NCBI GenBank assembly: GCA_045604285.1
Contig: JAZUNS010000154.1
Location: 1 to 19,767, forward strand
Origin: SIG636 sp045604285
Lineage (GTDB): Bacteria; Bacillota; Clostridia; Oscillospirales; CAG-382
DNA: 19,767 nucleotides
Direction: 5' to 3'
The position numbers were made by a program, and so were the translations under genes. Positions 1 to 7,833 of the stretch are shown here, piece by piece; the first letter of the stretch is position 1; every line of letters begins with the position of its first letter. The notes under the pieces are model-generated. The model did not search any database. It had not been told where the DNA came from and was given only the letters and a program-made list of their open reading frames with translations.

Positions 1-64
1 TGTATTAAGCAAGGGCAAAAATAAGTTTGTAAAAGTTATAGTAAAATAAACAATAGTAAGGGCT

Positions 65-94
65 TTGAAAGCACACGCTTTCAATTCCTTTTTT
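65..94 (+). terminator. Possible rho-independent terminator
   Basis: An 8-bp perfect stem (TTGAAAGC, 65-72; GCTTTCAA, 77-84) closes an ACAC loop and is followed on the plus strand by TTCCTTTTTT. This would stop a plus-strand gene lying left of the window. The stem also overlaps the stop codon of the minus-strand gene ending at 81, but in that direction no T-run follows, so its value as a terminator for the alr operon is doubtful. Confidence 0.5.
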
Positions 95-533
95 CTATGC
101 GTTTAATATAGTCTTTTCCCAAGGCGGTAGCTTCGGCTTCAAACCAAACGCTCTCATAACCTGCAGTTAACCGCTTGTGCAGCTTGTTTGTACAAAAGCG
201 TCTGTAATGATAACGAATAAACGATGGCACAGATACAATAAATGGCATTAACAGACCGTATAAACAGTTTTGAACGGAGTGGCCAAGCTCGTGTACGTAG
301 ACGGCTTCCTTGCAGTTGTTGCCCACGAATATAAAACACCCCAAGGAAAAACCGTTCGATTTGCGCAAAGGAAAGCATATACACCGATAAAACATTTTTG
401 GCTTTCTGCCTATGATAAGCATGGCTATGCCGACAAATATTCCTATCATGGTCATGGGCAAGCCAACGGTAAAGCTTAAAAAATAGAACAAAGAGGGCGC
501 CGTACCTATAATGCTGTCTGTTCTTCGTTTCAT
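81..533 (-). CDS. Small membrane protein with HELGH zinc-metalloprotease-like motif
   Basis: This is a 150-residue protein. I chose the ATG at 533, one base after the alr stop codon, because a longer in-frame start would run into alr; no good ribosome site is present, so translation is probably coupled to alr. Residues 17-42 form a hydrophobic membrane segment and residues 90-105 a second one. HELGH at residues 81-85 fits the HExxH zinc-binding signature, and EAEA at 132-135 could supply the third ligand. The layout (HELGH, then a short hydrophobic stretch ending in a PS turn, then W-E-A-A) resembles small bacterial membrane proteins usually annotated hypothetical or as putative metallopeptidases. 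It is the last gene of the nnr-lipoprotein-alr operon. Substrate and activity are unknown; a structural rather than proteolytic role is possible. Confidence 0.72.
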   Translation of the reverse strand: MKRRTDSIIGTAPSLFYFLSFTVGLPMTMIGIFVGIAMLIIGRKPKMFYRCICFPLRKSNGFSLGCFIFVGNNCKEAVYVHELGHSVQNCLYGLLMPFIVSVPSFIRYHYRRFCTNKLHKRLTAGYESVWFEAEATALGKDYIKRIEKRN

Positions 534-534
534 G

Positions 535-1632
535 TCAGTTAATATAAAACCTCGGCACACGCTGTGAAATACCGCAGACGATTTCGTAATTTATCGTGCC
601 TATGATATCTGCCATTGTACTAACCTCGCCACCTTCTCCGAAAATTACGGCGGCGTCGCCCTCGTTGCATTCGATATTGCTGACATCAATCATAAACATA
701 TCCATGCAAATACGGCCTAAAATCGGCGCAGCTTGACCGTTGACCTTAACCGAATATTTTCCCGAAAGCAGCCTTGGCATACCGTCCGCATAACCAAAGG
801 AAACAACTGCACGCTTTAGGGACTTGTCCGTTTTAAAGGTTCTACCGTAGCTTACCGTATCTTCTGCTTGCAATACGCCTACAGAAGCTATACGTGCTTT
901 AACCGTCATAGCAGGGAACATCGGAAATTTCGGCACAGAACGCTCTAAACCGTAAAGCCCTATACCTTGACGTACCATATCCAGGTGCATATGGGGATAT
1001 TTAATTGTCGCAGCGCTGTTACAGCAATGCCTTAATCCAATGCTGTAACCTTTAGCCTTTAAGCCTTCAGTTACCGCAAAGAAAGCGTTAAACTGCTTGT
1101 TGGTAAAATCATCGTTGGCTTCATCGGCAACGGCAAAGTGGGTAAAAATGCCATTTATCTTTACGTCTTTGATTTCATTAAAGATAGGCATAATGCTGTT
1201 CACACACGCATCAGCTTCAGCTGCATCGTGGCAATAAAAGCCCAGCCTGCTCATGCCCGTATCTATTTTGATATGCAATTTAGGCAGTCCGTTTTTTACA
1301 ATGGATTTTGCATAATCAACGCTGTCGCAGGTTTGGCATAAATCGTATTCAACAAGAAGGTCACGGTATTCAGGTGCAGTTTTTCCCAAAACCAAAATTT
1401 CACCTTCAAGTCCTGCGTTTCGCAGCTCTGCGCCTTCTTCTGCCGTGGCAACGGCAAAATTCCTTACGCCAATATCGTATAACGCTTTAGATACCGGGAT
1501 TGCACCGTGTCCGTAAGCGTTTGCCTTAACAACAGCCAACATACGGCAATTATTCTGCAAAGTTGACATAATGTTCAAAGCGTTTCTCTTGATTGCGTTA
1601 ATATTTATTATTGCTTCTGTACGGTTCTTCAT
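535..1632 (-). CDS. alr: Alanine racemase
   Basis: This PLP-dependent enzyme interconverts L- and D-alanine in the cytoplasm and supplies D-Ala for peptidoglycan. Its 365 residues match the family's usual length. The PLP lysine is K36 in AVVKANAYGHG, the TIM-barrel signature KIDTGMSRLGF lies around residues 122-132, and the second catalytic base is Y262 in SYGRTF. GYADG (280-284) and RICMD (307-311) from the C-terminal beta domain complete the active site of the partner subunit. The ATG at 1632 overlaps the upstream lipoprotein stop (ATGA) and has GGAGG seven bases before it. The context of nnr, a lipoprotein and alr is common in Firmicutes and points to a biosynthetic racemase. A role in spore-germination control, as known for some spore-associated Alr proteins, cannot be excluded. 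Confidence 0.97.
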   Translation of the reverse strand: MKNRTEAIININAIKRNALNIMSTLQNNCRMLAVVKANAYGHGAIPVSKALYDIGVRNFAVATAEEGAELRNAGLEGEILVLGKTAPEYRDLLVEYDLCQTCDSVDYAKSIVKNGLPKLHIKIDTGMSRLGFYCHDAAEADACVNSIMPIFNEIKDVKINGIFTHFAVADEANDDFTNKQFNAFFAVTEGLKAKGYSIGLRHCCNSAATIKYPHMHLDMVRQGIGLYGLERSVPKFPMFPAMTVKARIASVGVLQAEDTVSYGRTFKTDKSLKRAVVSFGYADGMPRLLSGKYSVKVNGQAAPILGRICMDMFMIDVSNIECNEGDAAVIFGEGGEVSTMADIIGTINYEIVCGISQRVPRFYIN

Positions 1633-2102
1633 CCCGTAGCCTCCGTTATAATTTTATAATTCCTTGTATCTTTTCCATCTGTAAAGTCTATTTCCGTAAC
1701 GCTGCTTTTGCCTATAACAGCCTCAGCCTTTTGTCCGTCAACGCAAGCACAAAGCCTATTTTTGTTGACTTTGCCATTAAGCTCCAACAGCTCGGCAGCA
1801 GCAGAAAAATCCGTGGCAACTTTTATCGCTTCGGAAAAACACTCTTTTTCAATACCGTCAAAATTTAGGGTGTAATTTACACCATCATAGGTTGTTGCCG
1901 TAAGTCCGTAAACGGTTTTCGGGGAAGTAAAGGTGTATTTCTCATAATTGCCGTCAAGAACGGCTATAAAAGAAATATCGCCATCTTCCGTTATAACTTT
2001 ATATTCTCCTTTTTTTACAAACTTAAAATCGGCGGTATCCGTGCAACCGCATAAACCAAGCAGCATCATTAACAACATGACAAAATAAACAGGTCGTTTC
2101 AA
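1629..2102 (-). CDS. Small lipoprotein of unknown function
   Basis: The protein has 157 residues with a short hydrophobic signal and a lipobox LCGC; C20 is the predicted lipidated cysteine, so it should sit on the outer face of the membrane. The start is a TTG at 2102, with AGGTGA just upstream overlapping the nnr stop codon; no better ATG exists. The mature part is mixed beta-like sequence with no motif I can name. Small lipoproteins, some LolA-like, occur between nnr and alr in many Clostridia, but I see no convincing LolA signature here. It overlaps alr by four bases, so the two are probably translated together. Confidence 0.82.
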   Translation of the reverse strand: MKRPVYFVMLLMMLLGLCGCTDTADFKFVKKGEYKVITEDGDISFIAVLDGNYEKYTFTSPKTVYGLTATTYDGVNYTLNFDGIEKECFSEAIKVATDFSAAAELLELNGKVNKNRLCACVDGQKAEAVIGKSSVTEIDFTDGKDTRNYKIITEATG

Positions 2103-2106
2103 ATAA

Positions 2107-3567
2107 TCACCTAAAATATAATAATTTGCCTGCCTCTTCTGCCAGCTCGGAGGGTAACATGGCGTATGTGCCTTTTGTATCCTTCAAAGCATCCGCCGCG
2201 GCGCCGTGGATATATACACCCACAACTGCTGCAGTAAACGTATCAGCACCTTGCACCAAAAGGGAAGCGATAATGCCGGACAAAACGTCGCCGCTTCCGC
2301 CTTTTGCAAGACCGCTGTTGCCCGTTTGGTTAATATAAACCCTTCCGTCGGGAGATGCAACAACCGTAGCCTTACCTTTTAAAACAACTGTAAAACCAAA
2401 ATCTGTTGCAAAATCAAGGGCTGTCTTTATTCTTGTTGCGTTTACTTCCGCTGTGCTTTTACCTGTAAGGCGTGCCATTTCTGCAGGATGCGGCGTAATA
2501 ACTATGGGGCATTTGACAGACTTGTATAATTCTATGTCGCTTGCTATACAATTTATGCCATCAGCATCAATAACTGCAGGGATTGTGGAATCACAAAGCA
2601 ATTCTTTAATTATGCCATCATAGGTTCTTCCGCAACCGCAACCTAAAAGCAAAGCCTTGCTTTTTGCGTTGAGTATTGTGCTTGCGCTGAATATATCGGT
2701 AATAATTGCTTCGGGTAACATAGTTTTTACTACCTGTCCGCAAGCTTTTTCCGTGTAAAGCTTTACAAGTCCAACGCCGGTTCTGTAGGCAGCGTTGCAA
2801 GCCAAGAATGCAGCGCCGCACATTTCTTCGTTTCCGCACAAAGCGCTAAGGGTACCAAAAGTTCCCTTATGACTGTTTTCTTCCCTTTGGGGTAAACTGT
2901 TAAGCCAAACCTTGCCATCAGTATAAGCAAAGGGAACAAAGCGTTCTATGGTTTCTTCGGGAATGCCAATGTCTTTAACAATCACCCTGCCGCAAAGTGC
3001 TTTTGACGGATAACTAACAAGGCAACACTTATTGCCTGTAAAAGTACAACATACGTCTGCTTTAACTGCCAAAATCGGCAATTCATCGCTGTCTGCACAC
3101 AGACCGCTGGGTAAATCAGCGGAAATAACAAAAGCGTTACTGCCGTTTATAAGCTCTGCGGCTTTTGCACCGTTACCCTTAAGTGCGCCTTTAAAGGAAA
3201 AGCCGAACATACAGTCCACGATTACGTTGTAGTTTTCTGCTGCAATAGTATCAACAGCAACAAAAACACCACCGTTTTCCTCATACAAACCGCGGTATTT
3301 AATTGCCAGTACCGATGCAGGCAAGTCAACGGCGCAGACAAACACGTTTTTTGAAGCGCTTAGAAGTTTGTATGCTAAGGCATACCCATCTCCACCGTTG
3401 TTGCCTTTGCCGCATACAACACAAATTTTATCGTCATCACGGCTGTTGGCGCATACAGTCTCAAGCAAAGCGTCTGCCGCTGCGTCCATTAAAACGTCCG
3501 GATCGATTCCGCACCCTTCATCCATTGCCTTGATTTGGGCGGCGAGATATACGTTTTCAGTTTTCAT
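2107..3567 (-). CDS. nnr: Bifunctional NAD(P)H-hydrate epimerase / ADP-dependent dehydratase
   Basis: The enzyme repairs hydrated NADH and NADPH: the N-terminal YjeF_N domain epimerises the R and S hydrates, and the C-terminal ribokinase-like domain dehydrates the S form using ADP. In the first half, GKGNNGGDG (53-61) and DLPSG (151-155) are the epimerase signatures. In the second half, DADGIN (334-339), TPHPAEMARL (358-367) and GNSGLAKGGSGDVLSG (416-431) are the dehydratase nucleotide and substrate motifs. At 486 residues it has the usual length of the fused bacterial form and looks intact. Its ATG overlaps the stop of the upstream membrane-protein gene (ATGA), and it is followed four bases later by the lipoprotein gene. 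This is a housekeeping repair enzyme, here in an operon with alr. Confidence 0.96.
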   Translation of the reverse strand: MKTENVYLAAQIKAMDEGCGIDPDVLMDAAADALLETVCANSRDDDKICVVCGKGNNGGDGYALAYKLLSASKNVFVCAVDLPASVLAIKYRGLYEENGGVFVAVDTIAAENYNVIVDCMFGFSFKGALKGNGAKAAELINGSNAFVISADLPSGLCADSDELPILAVKADVCCTFTGNKCCLVSYPSKALCGRVIVKDIGIPEETIERFVPFAYTDGKVWLNSLPQREENSHKGTFGTLSALCGNEEMCGAAFLACNAAYRTGVGLVKLYTEKACGQVVKTMLPEAIITDIFSASTILNAKSKALLLGCGCGRTYDGIIKELLCDSTIPAVIDADGINCIASDIELYKSVKCPIVITPHPAEMARLTGKSTAEVNATRIKTALDFATDFGFTVVLKGKATVVASPDGRVYINQTGNSGLAKGGSGDVLSGIIASLLVQGADTFTAAVVGVYIHGAAADALKDTKGTYAMLPSELAEEAGKLLYFR

Positions 3568-4115
3568 AGCGTCGAAATCTTGCAGGCCGAGCTGTTATAA
3601 AACTTTAACAACTTTGCAAATTTTTGTGTGGATTCAATGTAAGCGATGCAGTTTTTGCCGTCTTCATCTTTAAAGACGATGTATATGATATTGCTTGCCT
3701 CAAAAGAGCTTACGCACTTATATACGATTTCCGCATTCTTTTCCTCGGGTGCTTCGTTTCCGTTGTATTGAGCGATTAACGATGCTGTGGAAATTTTAAC
3801 GGTAAACATATTTTTTCTGGATCTACCGCCGTAAACTACGTCAACGGAAATATCACCCGTTGAAATTATATAATCGTATTCGATAGATGTGTATTTCCAA
3901 AAGTACCAAATACCAAACACCTCAAGCACGATAATCATTACAGAGCTGGGAAGAAGTAAAAAGTCATAACCTATTAAGCTAAGCAGGGCAAATATACCTA
4001 CAAAAATGAAGATTGCGCCTGCAAAAAGACCTATTTTAATAAGTTTGGTTTTAAGTGTGGGTTTTACAATTACCGAATGCTCGGCATGGTTAGCTGTTCC
4101 TGAAGAACCGTACAT
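3564..4115 (-). CDS. Small two-helix membrane protein of unknown function
   Basis: I use the ATG at 4115 because a perfect AGGAGG (4123-4128) lies seven bases before it; an upstream in-frame ATG at 4142 has no such site. The 183-residue product has a short polar N-terminus containing NHAEHSVIVKPTLK, two transmembrane helices (about residues 24-48 and 53-73), and a cytoplasmic or external beta-rich domain of about 105 residues. That tail begins with IEYDYIISTGDISVDVVYGGRSRK, which resembles membrane-associated PH-like domains such as bPH, though I cannot assign a family. It is the first gene of the nnr-alr operon, sits behind its own probable promoter, and overlaps nnr by four bases. I do not recognise its function. 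Confidence 0.82.
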   Translation of the reverse strand: MYGSSGTANHAEHSVIVKPTLKTKLIKIGLFAGAIFIFVGIFALLSLIGYDFLLLPSSVMIIVLEVFGIWYFWKYTSIEYDYIISTGDISVDVVYGGRSRKNMFTVKISTASLIAQYNGNEAPEEKNAEIVYKCVSSFEASNIIYIVFKDEDGKNCIAYIESTQKFAKLLKFYNSSACKISTL

Positions 4116-4149
4116 TCTTGTACCTCCTTTTACTTTGCTCATTTAAATC

Positions 4150-4178
4150 AGCATAGCACATTTGTTTTTTGTTTTCAA
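4150..4178 (-). promoter_or_regulatory. Probable sigma-A promoter for the nnr-alr operon
   Basis: On the minus strand TTGAAA (4178-4173) is followed by a 17-base spacer and TATGCT (4155-4150), with TGn directly before the -10 box (extended -10). It lies in the 80-base gap between the cysteine-rich gene and the membrane-protein gene, about 35 bases before the latter's start. The spacing is ideal, but the -10 box matches the consensus at only four of six positions. Confidence 0.5.
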
Positions 4179-4195
4179 CAATAATGTTGTAAAAT

Positions 4196-4870
4196 TTAAA
4201 AAATGCTGCAAATATTTGTTCCAAAACACTCTTCTGACACACAGTTAAACATACCGTCTGTCACTATGGGTAATAAATATCTATAAGGATATCCTTTTGA
4301 AAACAGACCGTATATGCTGCAGTCATCGTTGACAACAAAACTTTTAATGCCTACACAACGGGGTAACGTGCAGCTTTGCGTGGTACCGTCGCCATATCTT
4401 ATTTGTATTGTGTCACGGTTACCGTCGTTAAATGCTGTCAGCAACCCGCCGTCTGTTAATATTGCGGCTATAAAATCGCTGTCATCGCAGGAAGATGTAG
4501 CTATTGTATCCATATAGCTGCCGTTGGTGTTTGCGATAATAACCGTTTTTCTGTAGGTTAAAATCAGTTTATTGCCTTCCGTTAGGTATGCGGCAAGCAA
4601 GGGGCCGTAGTCAAAGGAAAAACAAATACTGCCGATTTCTTTAAAACAACAGTCAAGTATGTAAACTCTGTTACTGCAAAATCCGCTTATTGCCAATGTA
4701 CAACCGCAGTTTTTGGATAAAAAGCTATAGGGGCGAAACGTGCTAAAACAGCAATCGTCGCATACGTTTTTTACTGTACAATCAACGCCGTTTACCGCAT
4801 ATACGGAATTGTTACTGAAAACAGCGCCGGTGACAGCGCCGCAATTTGATATTGTAACGGGGATAGCCAT
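4196..4870 (-). CDS. Cysteine-rich protein of unknown function, possibly beta-propeller-like
   Basis: The 224-residue protein has 18 cysteines (8%), including pairs at 40-41 and 74-75 and CGC at 55-57. Cysteines are concentrated in residues 10-83 and 167-221, with a middle part holding a single one. There is no signal peptide or membrane helix, so these are unlikely to be ordinary secreted disulfides. Short segments such as NSVYAVNGVDC and NRVYILDCC, separated by turns, resemble the blades of a WD- or YncE-like propeller. The start has GAGAGG nine bases upstream. It is divergent from the acyl-CoA synthetase-like gene and may be transcribed alone. Metal binding or a spore-coat-type cross-linked structure are guesses consistent with the cysteines; I do not recognise a family. 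Confidence 0.75.
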   Translation of the reverse strand: MAIPVTISNCGAVTGAVFSNNSVYAVNGVDCTVKNVCDDCCFSTFRPYSFLSKNCGCTLAISGFCSNRVYILDCCFKEIGSICFSFDYGPLLAAYLTEGNKLILTYRKTVIIANTNGSYMDTIATSSCDDSDFIAAILTDGGLLTAFNDGNRDTIQIRYGDGTTQSCTLPRCVGIKSFVVNDDCSIYGLFSKGYPYRYLLPIVTDGMFNCVSEECFGTNICSIF

Positions 4871-4970
4871 TAGATTATACCTCTCAATTTATATTAGGTT
4901 TATAATAAAGTTATATGTTGATAATCGTAAAAGTGCTATCGCACATAAAGTCAATTTTTTGAGGTGTAAC

Positions 4971-6665
4971 ATGTATAAAAACAGAAAAAAGAATTATCCT
5001 TACTATGATGTGCGCCCTTGTGACAGTATACGCACGCTTGTGGATTCTACGGCGGAATTGTATGCAGAAAAGGATGCATTCAGATACAGAATGGGAGGAA
5101 CGGATTATTCGGTTACCTTCTCCGAATTTAAAAAGCAAGTTGATTATTTGGGAACCGCTCTTTACAGCTTAGGTATTGGAAAAAGTCACGTTGCTATAAT
5201 CGGTGACAATTGCTATTCTTGGGTGTTAACGTATTTTACCAATCTAATAACAGAGGCGGTGGTAACTCCGGTTGATAAAGAGCTTTCTGTTGAGGACATA
5301 GGAAATATACTTGAGCATTCTGAATGTGAAGCGGTATTTTATACGGTTTCGGTTAGTAAGAAGATAGAAGCGCTGCGTCAAAGGCTTACTAATGTAAAAA
5401 AATATATAGTTATGGATAGCGCAGTTCCACTTGTTAGCGGAGATTATGCATTGGATGAGCTTAAGCAAAACGGTGAGCGACTTGCAGAAGAGGGGGACAC
5501 TCGCTTTTTGGACGTTGTGCCTAAGGTAAAAGAGCTTAAGCAGCTTATATATACGTCGGGAACCACAGGAAAAAGTAAGGCTGTTATGCTCTCTCAAGAA
5601 ACCCTGTGCTTTAACGTTGTAAAAAGCCAAGAGCTTATGCGTATAACTGAACGCAATTTGTCTGTGCTTCCGTATAATCATTGTTATGAGGCAACCTGCG
5701 GTTTGCTTTCGATGTTCTTTGGCGGTGTTACAACCTCTATAAACGAAAGCTTGCGTACCATATTGCCCAATTTTAAGAAGTATAAGCCAACCGAAATGCA
5801 GATAGTGCCGCTATATGCCGAGAATTTTTACAGACGCATTATCGCCACGATTGAAGATAAGGGAATAACGAAAAAATTTAAGGCTGCGCAAAAGCTTAGT
5901 AATGGGCTGTTAAAGCTGGGGATTGACAAAAGAAAAACCCTGTTTAAAGATATACATGATACTTTTGGCGGAGAGTTGAAAGTGTTTATCTGCGGCGGCG
6001 CCCCTCTTAAAAGTCATATAATGGAGTTTTTTGAAAGCATAGGAATTATAATCATAAACGGTTACGGTATTACGGAGTGCGGTCCGCTTATTTCAATTAA
6101 TCGCCCCGAATATTACAGAAACGGATCTGTTGGCTTGCCTTTAAAGGATACGGTCGTTAAAATTGATAACCCCGACGAAAACGGAGAGGGCGAGATACTT
6201 GTTAAGGGAAAAAACGTAATGCTTGGGTATTACAAGAACCCCGAGGCAACAAAAGAGGCTATCAGGGACGGCTTTTTCCATACGGGAGATATAGGTAAAA
6301 TTGATAAGGACGGGTTTATATATATTACCGGAAGAAAGAAGAATTTAATTGTTCTTAAAAACGGTAAAAATATTTATCCCGAGGAAATTGAAGAGCAGTT
6401 AATGGATATTCCGTATATTGCCGAAGTGGTAGTTTCTGCAGCTAAAATCTCCGATAGCGATGATAAAGCCCTTGGGGTAGAGATATATCCAAATTACGAG
6501 CTTGCCGCCAATCAGGGGATTACAGACGTTGAGGCTGAGATTAAAAAGCACATCAGCGAGTTCAATAAGAAGCAGCCGCCGTATAAGGTTATAAAGCAAA
6601 TCGTAATCAGAAAAACAGAGTTTGAAAAGACTACTTCCAAGAAAATAAAACGCATTTACAATTAA
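4971..6665 (+). CDS. AMP-dependent acyl-CoA synthetase / long-chain fatty acid ligase-like
   Basis: This ANL-superfamily enzyme is expected to activate a fatty or other carboxylic acid with ATP to an acyl-adenylate and then transfer it, usually to CoA. I place the start at the ATG at 4971 (GAGGTG at 4961-4966), which removes 77 unlikely residues of upstream reading frame overlapping the divergent gene. The 564-residue protein carries the P-loop YTSGTTGKSK (194-203), GYGITECGP (364-372), HTGD (437-440), the hinge GRKKN (454-458) and the C-terminal catalytic lysine K558 in TSKKIKR. The usual glycine before that lysine is replaced by K557. The order of motifs and the NGKNIYPEEIE segment (465-473) match FadD/long-chain ligases of Clostridia. 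The next gene encodes an SGNH lipoprotein, suggesting a lipid or acyl-group theme. Chain-length preference cannot be read. Confidence 0.92.
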   Translation: MYKNRKKNYPYYDVRPCDSIRTLVDSTAELYAEKDAFRYRMGGTDYSVTFSEFKKQVDYLGTALYSLGIGKSHVAIIGDNCYSWVLTYFTNLITEAVVTPVDKELSVEDIGNILEHSECEAVFYTVSVSKKIEALRQRLTNVKKYIVMDSAVPLVSGDYALDELKQNGERLAEEGDTRFLDVVPKVKELKQLIYTSGTTGKSKAVMLSQETLCFNVVKSQELMRITERNLSVLPYNHCYEATCGLLSMFFGGVTTSINESLRTILPNFKKYKPTEMQIVPLYAENFYRRIIATIEDKGITKKFKAAQKLSNGLLKLGIDKRKTLFKDIHDTFGGELKVFICGGAPLKSHIMEFFESIGIIIINGYGITECGPLISINRPEYYRNGSVGLPLKDTVVKIDNPDENGEGEILVKGKNVMLGYYKNPEATKEAIRDGFFHTGDIGKIDKDGFIYITGRKKNLIVLKNGKNIYPEEIEEQLMDIPYIAEVVVSAAKISDSDDKALGVEIYPNYELAANQGITDVEAEIKKHISEFNKKQPPYKVIKQIVIRKTEFEKTTSKKIKRIYN

Positions 6666-6683
6666 TGAAACGGAGCGATTTTG

Positions 6684-7727
6684 GTGACTAAGAAAATACT
6701 TTTGATTTTTCTTGCGTTTGCGTTGTCTATATGTTTGTTCTCGTGCTCTTCAAGTAATGAAGAAAGCAGGGCCGACAGCGATGAAGCATCTCTTTTATCC
6801 CGGGAACCCACGGAAGAGAGTGTTTTGGAGTCGAGTGAGAGTGCTGAAAGCATAATCAGTGAAGAAACAAGTGAGGAGAGTTTTGAATCTATAGCTGCGC
6901 CAGCGTTTTCGGATTCAAAGTTTTATAAGATGACGGAACTAAATTACGTAGCGCTTGGAGATTCCATTGCGCGAGGATACGGTCTTGCTGACCCGCTAAC
7001 AATGTCTTATCCTGCACTGCTTACAGCTTCTTTGGATAAGGTTCTTGTAAATACCGAAGTAAGCCTTACCAATTATGCAATTGACGGGCTTACAACCCAA
7101 GGGCTTATTCAACTGCTTAACGACGGTTGCGAGAGCGTAGACGATGCTGATTTGATAAGCGTATGCATTGGTGCAAACAATTTGCTTCAACCGTTTTTAA
7201 GGGTTGTAGAGAAGCACATGCCTTCACTGGTCAATCAGTCTCCGACTGTTGATAACGACGCTTTGAGCAGCTCGGTGGTTACCGATGCCATAAAGGCAAT
7301 TGAAGCGGAAATCGAGGGCGAAGGATTTGCGTTACAAATGAGTGCCGGTGTAGAAGCGTTGAAAAGCGACCTTGTCTATATCTTAGATGAACTGGGACGC
7401 CGTGCCCCTGATGCAGATATCGTTATAATGACGGTTTACAGCCCTTATAACGGCATAAACCTGTCTGTTCCTTATTTAGATATTTCTTTTGATATGGGAA
7501 GCATATCCGATAAATGGGTATCGGAAATTAATAAGGAAATAAGAAGAATTGCCGATGAAAAGGGATGTGTTCTTGTAGACACATATGACTATTTCCAAAT
7601 CAAAGGTAATTTGGTAAACGCTTCTTTAAATCTTTCTACGATGAGTTTTTCTTTCGATCCGCATCCGAATTTTAAAGGACACGCAGAGCTTTCTAATTTG
7701 CATTTAAAGGCAATAAAGAATATTTAA
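6684..7727 (+). CDS. SGNH/GDSL-family hydrolase lipoprotein
   Basis: The likely start is the GTG at 6684, with GGAG (6672-6675) eight bases upstream; a TTG one codon earlier is possible. The 347-residue product begins with a signal peptide and lipobox LFSC (lipid on C21), then an acidic serine-rich linker (about 22-70), then an SGNH domain. GDS (92-94) holds the nucleophile S94, GANN (163-166) is block III with N166, and DPHPN (325-329) supplies the D and H of the triad. Such enzymes hydrolyse esters of lipids or deacetylate cell-wall sugars; this one should act outside the membrane. It lies 18 bases after the acyl-CoA synthetase-like gene and is probably co-transcribed with it. Substrate is unknown; a TesA-like lysophospholipase or a polysaccharide acetyl-esterase are both plausible. 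Confidence 0.9.
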   Translation: MTKKILLIFLAFALSICLFSCSSSNEESRADSDEASLLSREPTEESVLESSESAESIISEETSEESFESIAAPAFSDSKFYKMTELNYVALGDSIARGYGLADPLTMSYPALLTASLDKVLVNTEVSLTNYAIDGLTTQGLIQLLNDGCESVDDADLISVCIGANNLLQPFLRVVEKHMPSLVNQSPTVDNDALSSSVVTDAIKAIEAEIEGEGFALQMSAGVEALKSDLVYILDELGRRAPDADIVIMTVYSPYNGINLSVPYLDISFDMGSISDKWVSEINKEIRRIADEKGCVLVDTYDYFQIKGNLVNASLNLSTMSFSFDPHPNFKGHAELSNLHLKAIKNI

Positions 7728-7732
7728 TGACC

Positions 7733-7769
7733 AAAGTCGGTAGAGCGTTGTATGTCTGCCGACTTTTAA
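7733..7769 (+). terminator. Rho-independent terminator after SGNH lipoprotein gene
   Basis: A 12-bp stem (AAAGTCGGTAGA, 7733-7744; TCTGCCGACTTT, 7755-7766) with one T-G wobble and a 10-base loop starts six bases after the stop codon. Only a short T stretch (TTTT) follows before an A/T-rich region, so termination may be partial. It separates this unit from the rha operon. Confidence 0.7.
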
Positions 7770-7785
7770 AATATTTTAAAAAATA

Positions 7786-7813
7786 TTGATATTTGTCATT
7801 TTTGGAGTATAAT
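7786..7813 (+). promoter_or_regulatory. Sigma-A promoter of the rha operon
   Basis: TTGATA (7786-7791), a 16-base spacer and a perfect TATAAT (7808-7813) lie just upstream of the rhaB ribosome site (GAGGTG, 7823-7828). The leader is very short (about 15 bases), leaving no room for a riboswitch. Control by L-rhamnose would have to come from a protein binding near this promoter; the A/T-rich palindromic stretch at 7766-7785 is one possible place, but I see no recognised operator or clear cre site. Confidence 0.75.
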
Positions 7814-7833
7814 TATAACAAAGAGGTGGGAAA

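Noticed and set aside
1..64. Left edge before the first hairpin
   Set aside because: The stretch is A/T-rich and I see no open frame or convincing signal in it; any neighbouring gene lies outside the window.
4176..4189. CAACA/TGTTG hairpin downstream of the cysteine-rich gene
   Set aside because: A five-bp A/T-rich stem with no T-run on the minus strand is too weak to call a terminator; it also overlaps the likely promoter of the next operon.
4933..4944. GTGC-TATC-GCAC inverted repeat in the divergent promoter region
   Set aside because: Four-base arms are too short to distinguish from chance, and no known operator matches.
4740..4970. N-terminal extension of the acyl-CoA synthetase-like frame
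   Set aside because: It overlaps the divergent cysteine-rich gene, has no family similarity, and the ATG at 4971 has a good ribosome site and the expected start for the family.
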